Made by a program: the position numbers and the translations under genes
Shown here: positions 59,008-64,000 of the stretch, in pieces
Layout of the letters: each line of letters starts with the position of its first letter
How positions within the stretch are numbered: position 1 is the first letter of the stretch
Notes under the pieces: generated by a model
Database searches by the model: none
Seen by the model: only the letters and a program-made list of their open reading frames with translations
What the model was told of the DNA's origin: nothing
Source of the DNA: Patulibacter sp. SYSU D01012
GTDB taxonomy: Bacteria; Actinomycetota; Thermoleophilia; Solirubrobacterales; Solirubrobacteraceae
Length of the DNA stretch: 64,000 nt
Reading direction: 5' to 3'
Assembly: GCF_017916475.1 (NCBI RefSeq)
Contig: NZ_JAFMTB010000002.1
Location: forward strand, 558,001 to 622,000

Positions 59008-59466
59008 TCAGCCGAGCTCGCGCTCGTAGACGACCTGCGACGACAGCGCGCCCGCCTGGTCGTACAGCGAGCGGGCGCGGCCGTTGTAGCTCTGCGTGTG
59101 CCAGTACAGCTTGGTGGCGCCGCGCCGGCGGGCCTCGGCGGCCGTCGCGTCGATGAGCGCGCGGCCCGCGGCGCCGCCCCGCGCGGCCGGGCCGACGAAC
59201 AGGTCCTCCAGGTAGCAGTAGCCCGCGGGCGACCAGGTGGAGCCGTGCAGCAGCGCGTGCGCGAAGCCCACGGGACGATCCTCTCCGTCGACGGCCACCA
59301 GCCCGAACATCGCGTCCTCGCCGGCGCACAGCCGGCCGAACGTGACGTCGGTGACGTGCGGATCGAGGTCCTCGCGGTAGAACCGCAGGTAGCCGTCCCA
59401 CAGCGCCTGCCAGGCCTCGCGGTCGGCGGGACGCAGCGGACGGACCGACGGGGCAGGCGTGCTCAT
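59008..59466 (-). CDS. GNAT-family N-acetyltransferase
   Basis: A 152-residue acetyltransferase. The acetyl-CoA motif A is YCYLEDLFVGPAARGGAAGRAL, cut here as LEDLFVGPAARGGAAGRAL, with the R-x-x-G-x-G/A pattern. Motif B follows in ATKLYWHTQSYNGRARSLYD. It starts SVRPLRPADREAWQALWDGY, the usual first helix. The acceptor substrate is unknown. Confidence 0.88.
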   Translation of the reverse strand: MSTPAPSVRPLRPADREAWQALWDGYLRFYREDLDPHVTDVTFGRLCAGEDAMFGLVAVDGEDRPVGFAHALLHGSTWSPAGYCYLEDLFVGPAARGGAAGRALIDATAAEARRRGATKLYWHTQSYNGRARSLYDQAGALSSQVVYERELG

Positions 59467-59620
59467 GCGGGCAGGCTAGCCCCCGGGCGCGCGCGGCGCG
59501 GCGGCGGTGATGCCCCCATCAACAGGAGGCGGGAAGAGCCGGCGCTCAGCGGTGAAGGTCCGACCACCAGACCATACCCCCGTGGGGTTTCGCGGTCGCG
59601 ATCGCGGGTAGACGTAATCC

Positions 59621-59827
59621 ATGTTCGCCCACGACCGAGAGGATGCCGTCGTCACCGCCCAGGAGATCCAGCGCGTCATCGCCGCACGACGACAGCTGCG
59701 CCGCGCCGACCGCCGCGATGCGGGTGGCCGCCGTCCCCGCCACGGCATCGTGGCCCCCGTCCTGGACCAGGCCGAGCACGTGACGCCGCTGCTCCGCGAG
59801 CACGACCACCGGATCGCCCGCGACTGA
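59621..59827 (+). CDS. Small hypothetical protein
   Basis: A 68-residue basic protein (MFAHDREDAVVTAQEIQRVI, then HGIVAPVLDQAEHVTPLLRE). It has a helical look and no signal sequence. TAGACGTAAT just upstream of the ATG could be a promoter element. The family is unknown. Medium-to-low confidence in coding, because it is short and lies between two supported genes. Confidence 0.4.
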   Translation: MFAHDREDAVVTAQEIQRVIAARRQLRRADRRDAGGRRPRHGIVAPVLDQAEHVTPLLREHDHRIARD

Positions 59828-59843
59828 CCGTCGGCGCGGCGCG

Positions 59844-60815
59844 TCAGTCCGCCGCCGCCCGCTCGCGGGAGCACGCCAGCCGGCCCTCGAGCCGGTCCAG
59901 CCACGCTTGCAGCTCGGGCGGCCCGTGCAGCGTGAAGTCGGCGTCCAGCAGCGCCAGCGCGGCGGCGAGCCACGGCAGCGAGTCGCCCTGCATCCGCAGC
60001 CGGCAGCGCCCCTCGCCCTCGGGCTCCGCCGTCCCCCGGAACGGCCGCACCTGCTGGGCGACCACCGCCGCCGGCGCCTCGACCGTCGCGTCCACCGCGT
60101 AGCGCGTGGGGCTGGCGCCGAGCGATCGCGCCACGAACGTCGCCGCGTCCGGCGCGGGCAGCTCCTTCGGCACGAAGCGCGTGCCGGACGCGCGCACGTC
60201 GCCCATCCGGTCCACGCGGAACGTCCGCCAGTCCTCACGGTGCAGGTCCCAGGCGACGAGGTACCAGTAACGCTCCACGCACACGAGCCGGTGCGGCTCG
60301 ACCGTGCGGTCCCGCTCCTCGCCGTCGCGCCGGCGGTAGCGCAGCCGCAGGCGCTCGTCGTCGCGGCAGGCCGCCGCGATCGTCGTCAGCGTGTCGGCGT
60401 CCACGCGCACCCCCTGCGTGCGCATCAGCGGCACCGTGTAGGCGCCGAGCGCGTGCACCCGCCGGCGCAGCCGGGTCGGCAGCAGCCCCTCGAGCTTGGC
60501 GAGCGCCCGCACCGACGTCTCCTCCATGCCCGCGACCGCGCCCCCGGCGGCGCTGCGCAGGCCGACGGCGATCGCGACGGCCTCGTCGTCGTCCAGCAGC
60601 AGCGGCGGCAGGTCGGCCCCCGCCTCCAGGCGGTAGCCGCCCGCCGCGCCCCGGGTCGCCGCCACGGGGTAGCCGAGCTCGCGCAGGCGCTCGACGTCGC
60701 GCCGCAGGGTCCGCGGGCTGACGCCCAGCCGCCCCGACAGCTCGCCCCCGGGCCAGAAGCGGTGCGTCTGCAGCAGGCTGAGCAGCCGCAGCATCCGGGT
60801 CGTCGGGTCCGCCAT
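59844..60815 (-). CDS. WYL-domain transcriptional regulator
   Basis: A 323-residue regulator of the YafY/PafC type. The N-terminal HTH_11 is RMLRLLSLLQTHRFWPGGEL with SGRLGVSPRTLRRDVERL. A WYL domain (about 140-220) includes EPHRLVCVERYWYLVAWDLH and EDWRTFRVDRMGDVRASG. A C-terminal extension (WCX-like) ends LQAWLDRLEGRLACS. WYL proteins sense ligands, possibly nucleic acids or modified nucleotides, and often respond to DNA damage. It has no evident target other than itself. Confidence 0.9.
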   Translation of the reverse strand: MADPTTRMLRLLSLLQTHRFWPGGELSGRLGVSPRTLRRDVERLRELGYPVAATRGAAGGYRLEAGADLPPLLLDDDEAVAIAVGLRSAAGGAVAGMEETSVRALAKLEGLLPTRLRRRVHALGAYTVPLMRTQGVRVDADTLTTIAAACRDDERLRLRYRRRDGEERDRTVEPHRLVCVERYWYLVAWDLHREDWRTFRVDRMGDVRASGTRFVPKELPAPDAATFVARSLGASPTRYAVDATVEAPAAVVAQQVRPFRGTAEPEGEGRCRLRMQGDSLPWLAAALALLDADFTLHGPPELQAWLDRLEGRLACSRERAAAD

Positions 60816-60830
60816 GCGCGCAGCGTGGCA

Positions 60831-60852
60831 GTCACAGCGGACAGGACGTGAC
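60831..60852. promoter_or_regulatory. Inverted repeat GTCAC-N12-GTGAC between WYL regulator and reductase
   Basis: The five-base arms lie 16 bp upstream of the WYL regulator start, in the intergenic region shared with the reductase gene. It could be an operator for the WYL protein. Confidence 0.35.
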
Positions 60853-61052
60853 CGCTTTCGATCGCCGTCTGGTGCGGGGCCGCGACCCGCCGGCCGGACC
60901 TTCCCCGCGCGGAACGACCGCCAGCCGCCCCCGCGACCGTGGGCCCGCCGCCCCGTCCCGCCGGCGCGCCGCGCCGATCCGCGCGTCCCGGCGGGGTCGC
61001 CGGCGCGGGCGCGTAGCGTCGGAGGGGTACGGCCACCCCCACGGAGGCACCC

Positions 61053-61712
61053 ATGAAGATCGGCATCATCGGCGCGGGCCACATCGGCTCGGCCCTCACC
61101 CACCGGCTGACGGAGCTCGGGCACGACGTGCGCGTCGCCAACTCCCGCGGGCCCGAGACGCTCCGCGAGCTGGCGGACGAGACCGGCGCGACGGCCGTGC
61201 CCGCGACCGAGGCCGCGGACGGCGCCGAGATCGTCGTCGTGACGATCCCCGCCAAGAACGTGCCGGACCTGCCCGACGGCATCCTGGACGGCGCCGCCCC
61301 CGGCGCGGTCGTCGTCGACACGAACAACTACTACCCGCAGCAGCGCGACGGGCGGATCGACGCCATCGAGGGCGGCATGCCCGAGAGCGCCTGGACGGCG
61401 CAGCAGCTCGGACGCCCCGTGATCAAGGCGTTCAACAACATCTACGCCGCGCACATCCGCACGCACGGCCGGCCCGCAGGCGACCCCGAGCGCATCGCCC
61501 TGCCGGTCGCCGGCGACGACGGCGCGGCGAAGGCGAAGGTCCTGCAGCTCGTCGACGACCTGGGCTTCGACCCGGTCGACGCGGGGGGCCTGGACGAGTC
61601 GTGGCGTCAGCAGCCGGGGACGCCGGTCTACGGGACCGACCTGGGCGCGGACGCCCTGCGCGAGGCCCTCGCGGCCGCGAGCCCGGACCGTCCCGCCGAC
61701 TTCTCGGCCTGA
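61053..61712 (+). CDS. NADPH-dependent F420 reductase-like protein (NAD-binding)
   Basis: A 219-residue Rossmann protein. The start KIGIIGAGHIGSALTHRLTE and HDVRVANSRGPETLRELADE fit the F420_oxidored/NADP-dependent reductase family; later GRPVIKAFNNIYAAHIRTHG and RIALPVAGDDGAAKAKVLQ are conserved there. It probably transfers hydride between NADPH and F420 or another acceptor; an F420 role is inferred. ATG 61053 has GGAGG six bases upstream. Confidence 0.88.
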   Translation: MKIGIIGAGHIGSALTHRLTELGHDVRVANSRGPETLRELADETGATAVPATEAADGAEIVVVTIPAKNVPDLPDGILDGAAPGAVVVDTNNYYPQQRDGRIDAIEGGMPESAWTAQQLGRPVIKAFNNIYAAHIRTHGRPAGDPERIALPVAGDDGAAKAKVLQLVDDLGFDPVDAGGLDESWRQQPGTPVYGTDLGADALREALAAASPDRPADFSA

Positions 61713-61854
61713 GCCTCCCCGCCCGCGGCGTCGGCTCCGTCCCGGCGGGGCCGTCGCCGGCGCGGCCACGCGGCCCCGGGACCGGACGGCGTCGCCGCGC
61801 GGTCACCGGGCCGGACGCCATCCCGCGGCGGGCGCCGCACCGCGCCGCCGGGCG

Positions 61855-62085
61855 TCAGCCCACGGGCGCGAACCGCGGCACGACGCGCCCGTCGACCTGC
61901 ACCGTCTCGCAGAACATCGCCTTCGGCCGGATCCACAGGCCCCGCTCGCCGTAGAGCGCGCGGTAGACGACGTGCGGCTCCTCGGTCTCGGAGTGGCGCG
62001 CCTCGAAGAGCACCTCGTACTCCGGCCCCTTGTAGTGGCGGTAGCGGCCGGGGGCGATCGGGGCGGCGGGATCGAACGGGGTCAC
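61855..62085 (-). CDS. DUF1653 domain protein
   Basis: A 76-residue protein: PGRYRHYKGPEYEVLFEARH, then SETEEPHVVYRALYGERGLW and IRPKAMFCETVQVDGRVVP are the DUF1653 signature (R-Y-R-H-Y-K-G and V-V-Y-x-A-L-Y-G). It is of unknown function. Its GTG overlaps the GlxA-type regulator stop (GTGA), so the two are probably one unit. Confidence 0.9.
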   Translation of the reverse strand: MTPFDPAAPIAPGRYRHYKGPEYEVLFEARHSETEEPHVVYRALYGERGLWIRPKAMFCETVQVDGRVVPRFAPVG

Positions 62086-63071
62086 GCCGCCGATCCTGCC
62101 AGGACCGGGGCCGGCGACGCCGCGGCCGGCGCCCCGCCGCCGCGGAACGCGCGCCGGTACGCCTGGGGGCTGGTGCCGCACAGGGCGCGGAAGCGCTCGC
62201 GGAACGCCGTCGGCGAGCCGTAGCCGACCAGGTCGGCGATCCGCTCGACGGGCTCGTCCGTCGTCTCGAGCAGGCCCTGGGCGCGCCGCAGGCGGGCGCG
62301 GTGCAGCCACTGCAGCGGCGTCGTGCCCGTCTGCTCGCGAAAGCGGCGGCTGAGCGTGCGCGGGCTCATGTGGGCGCGGGCGGCGAGCGCCTCGAGCGTG
62401 TGGCGCTCGCCGGCGTGCTCCTCCATCCAGGCCAGGAGCGGCGCCAGGCTGCCGCCGTCCGCGTCGGGCGCCCGGTGCACGATGAACTGCGCCTGGCCGC
62501 CCGCGCGCTCGAGCGGCATCACGGCGGCGCGCGCGGCGTCGGCCGCGACGGCGGCGCCGTGGTCGCGACGGATCATGTGCAGGCACAGGTCCAGGCCCGC
62601 CGCCGCGCCGGCCGACGTCAGCACGTCCCCGTTGTCGACGTACAGGACGTCGGGATCGACGGCGACCTGCGGGAACCGGGCCGCCAGCAGCTCGGCGGCG
62701 GCCCAGTGCGTCGTCGCCCGCAGGCCGTCGAGCAGCCCGGCCGCGGCCAGGACGAAGGCGCCGGTGCAGATCGACGCGATCCGCGCGCGGGGGGCCGCGG
62801 CGCGCAGCGCGTCCAGCAGCGCATCGTCGACCGGGGCGAGCGGGTCGCGGACCCCGGGGACGACGACGGTGTCGGCGTCGGCGAGGGCGTCCAGGCGCCA
62901 CGGGGCACGCAGGGCGAACGCGCCGGCGGAGACCTCCTCCGCGGCCGCACAGACCCGCACCCGGTAGGCGGGACCGCCGTCGGGGCGGCGGGCGAAGCCG
63001 AAGGTCTCGACCGCCGTCGCCAGGTCGAACACGATCACCCCGTCGAAGGCCACGACCGCCACGGTGCGCAT
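62082..63071 (-). CDS. GlxA-family transcriptional regulator (DJ-1/PfpI-like plus AraC)
   Basis: A 329-residue regulator. The N-terminal half is a DJ-1-like domain (RTVAVVAFDGVIVFDLATAV, VVVPGVRDPLAPVDDALLDA, and the nucleophile elbow region ASICTGAFVLAAAGLLDG). The C-terminal AraC domain has two HTHs: LEALAARAHMSPRTLSRRFR and VERIADLVGYGSPTAFRERF. It starts MRTVAVVAFDG at 63071. Such regulators commonly activate detoxification or catabolic genes. The target here is unclear; it overlaps the DUF1653 gene downstream. Confidence 0.92.
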   Translation of the reverse strand: MRTVAVVAFDGVIVFDLATAVETFGFARRPDGGPAYRVRVCAAAEEVSAGAFALRAPWRLDALADADTVVVPGVRDPLAPVDDALLDALRAAAPRARIASICTGAFVLAAAGLLDGLRATTHWAAAELLAARFPQVAVDPDVLYVDNGDVLTSAGAAAGLDLCLHMIRRDHGAAVAADAARAAVMPLERAGGQAQFIVHRAPDADGGSLAPLLAWMEEHAGERHTLEALAARAHMSPRTLSRRFREQTGTTPLQWLHRARLRRAQGLLETTDEPVERIADLVGYGSPTAFRERFRALCGTSPQAYRRAFRGGGAPAAASPAPVLAGSAA

Positions 63072-63167
63072 GCCGGCACGGTACCGGACCACGTGGCGCG
63101 AATACGTCGCACAACGGCGTTCCGGCCACTGGCGGCGGCGTCCGGCCCGGCATAGCGTCGCGAGCCC

Positions 63168-63647
63168 GTGACCAAGCTCCTGCTCAGCATCCACGTCGTC
63201 GCCGCGATCGTCGCGATCGGGCCCGTCACCGTCGCCGCCAGCGCCTTCCCCCGCGCCGCCCGGGCCGCGCTCGCCGACCCGCACGACCAGGGCGCCGCCG
63301 CGACGCTGGCGTCGCTTCACCGCATCTGCCGGGCGTACGCCGCGCTGGGCGTCCTCGTGCCGGTCTTCGGGCTGGCGACGGCGGCGAGCCTGGGCGTGCT
63401 CGGCGACGCGTGGCTGCTCGCCTCGATCGGCCTGACCGTCGTCGCGGCCGGCGTGCTGGCCCTGCGGGTGCTGCCGGCCCAGCGGCGCGTGATGACCCGC
63501 GCCTGGGGCGCGACGGCCGGGCTCGACGCGCCGGCCGCCCGCGCGCTGACGGCGCCGCTGGCCATGACCGCCGGCGTCTTCAACCTGCTGTGGGTCGCCG
63601 TGACGGTGCTGATGATCGTGCGCCCCGGATCGACGACCGGCGCGTGA
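63168..63647 (+). CDS. DUF2269-like membrane protein
   Basis: A 159-residue protein with four hydrophobic segments: KLLLSIHVVAAIVAIGPVTV, YAALGVLVPVFGLATAASLG, ASIGLTVVAAGVLALRVLPA and MTAGVFNLLWVAVTVLMIVR. The H-V-x-A-x-x-x-x-G-P first helix is typical of DUF2269 proteins, and its conserved His suggests a cofactor or metal site. The function is unknown. It is divergent from the GlxA regulator, which could control it. Confidence 0.75.
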   Translation: MTKLLLSIHVVAAIVAIGPVTVAASAFPRAARAALADPHDQGAAATLASLHRICRAYAALGVLVPVFGLATAASLGVLGDAWLLASIGLTVVAAGVLALRVLPAQRRVMTRAWGATAGLDAPAARALTAPLAMTAGVFNLLWVAVTVLMIVRPGSTTGA

Positions 63648-63765
63648 CCGCGGCCTCGGGCTCCGGACCCTGCGCCGCCTGGCTCCGCCGGCGCGGTGAG
63701 TCCGCCGCCCGCCCCGTGCCCGGCCGGTCCGCGAGCGGCGTGGGTCCGGCGCGATACTCGACGGC

Positions 63766-64000
63766 ATGATCGTCGGGACCGCCACCATGCCGGGCATCCA
63801 CGTGCGGGACCATGAGGTGCCGGTGCCGCTCGACTGGGACCGCCCCGAGGACGGACGCCGCCTGACGCTCTTCGCCCGCGAGCTCGTCGACCCGGCGCGC
63901 CGCAACGCGGACCTGCCGCTGCTGCTGTTCCTGCAGGGCGGCCCCGGTGGCAAGGGCCCGCGGCCGCGCCCCGGCACGTCGTGGATCCCGCGCGCGCTGC
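63766..64000 (+). CDS. Alpha/beta hydrolase, proline iminopeptidase-like (runs off the window)
   Basis: The first 78 codons of a rightward gene: HVRDHEVPVPLDWDRPEDGR, FARELVDPARRN, LPLLLFLQGGPGGKGP. The G-G-P-G oxyanion motif after a hydrophobic strand is the signature of S33 proline iminopeptidases and their relatives. The catalytic Ser, Asp and His are outside the window. ATG 63766 is the first start and gives a normal soluble N-terminus. Confidence 0.8.
   Translation, partial: MIVGTATMPGIHVRDHEVPVPLDWDRPEDGRRLTLFARELVDPARRNADLPLLLFLQGGPGGKGPRPRPGTSWIPRAL

Overview
The window is very G+C-rich DNA with many GTG starts, short intergenic gaps and GTGA/ATGA/TGATG stop-start overlaps. These traits, the many secreted proteins, and the LigD/Ku, SatD-like, DUF4031 and DUF5808 genes suggest an actinomycete. 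My best guess is Thermoleophilia/Solirubrobacterales (Patulibacter- or Conexibacter-like), but this rests on gene style and not on a marker gene.

Layout. 1-3079: a partial PhoD-type phosphatase, a DUF4031/DUF5808 pair and an MFS exporter behind a 30-bp palindromic operator. 3080-16494: an intact tRNA-Pro(GGG) gene and a 13.3-kb island integrated into it. The island is bounded by a 101-bp direct repeat (99/101 identical) that starts in the anticodon loop and runs through the tRNA terminator. Its excisionase and integrase genes are broken, and the remnant of a TatD-family (QatD-like) gene follows them. The rest is a six-gene, translationally coupled, leftward operon: hsdR, hsdS, hsdM, a PD-(D/E)XK nuclease fused to an alkyltransferase-like domain, an N6-methyltransferase-like domain fused to a DUF3696-type AAA ATPase, and a protein with an HDR motif that may be a phospholipase-D-like effector. 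The island is visibly less G+C-rich than its surroundings. This expanded restriction locus is the best candidate for an undescribed defence system.

16531-32000: a RibD/DHFR-like reductase, a secreted subtilase, two chemoreceptors, tRNA-Gly(TCC), pheA-tyrA (phenylalanine and tyrosine branches), a DUF429 protein, a CDF cation exporter, several secreted proteins and tRNA-Trp(CCA). 32000-43700: a TolQ/ExbB-DUF2149 pair, a ClpP paralogue divergent from an SRPBCC-ArsR operon across two matching operators, a TetR/hydrolase pair with two operators, LigD (end joining), a SatD-like/DUF3307-like pair and an ECF sigma factor with a probable anti-sigma partner. 43700-52900: a beta-helix/collagen-like/PASTA surface protein, a third chemoreceptor, two tandem Ku genes, a lipoprotein, a lone RelA/SpoT-domain gene of foreign composition, and VOC and YccF proteins. 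52900-64000: three minisatellite arrays, regulators of the MerR-TipAS, XRE, WYL and GlxA types, and assorted enzymes.

Connections. LigD (37013-39493) and the two Ku proteins (47378-49212) should together carry out non-homologous end joining. The three chemoreceptor genes share a TCAA-N15/16-GCCGATCA-like promoter whose predicted start site falls at or next to a start codon, suggesting sigma-28-type leaderless transcription. Several regulators sit beside palindromes that fit autoregulation (ArsR, TetR, MerR, SatD-like, WYL).
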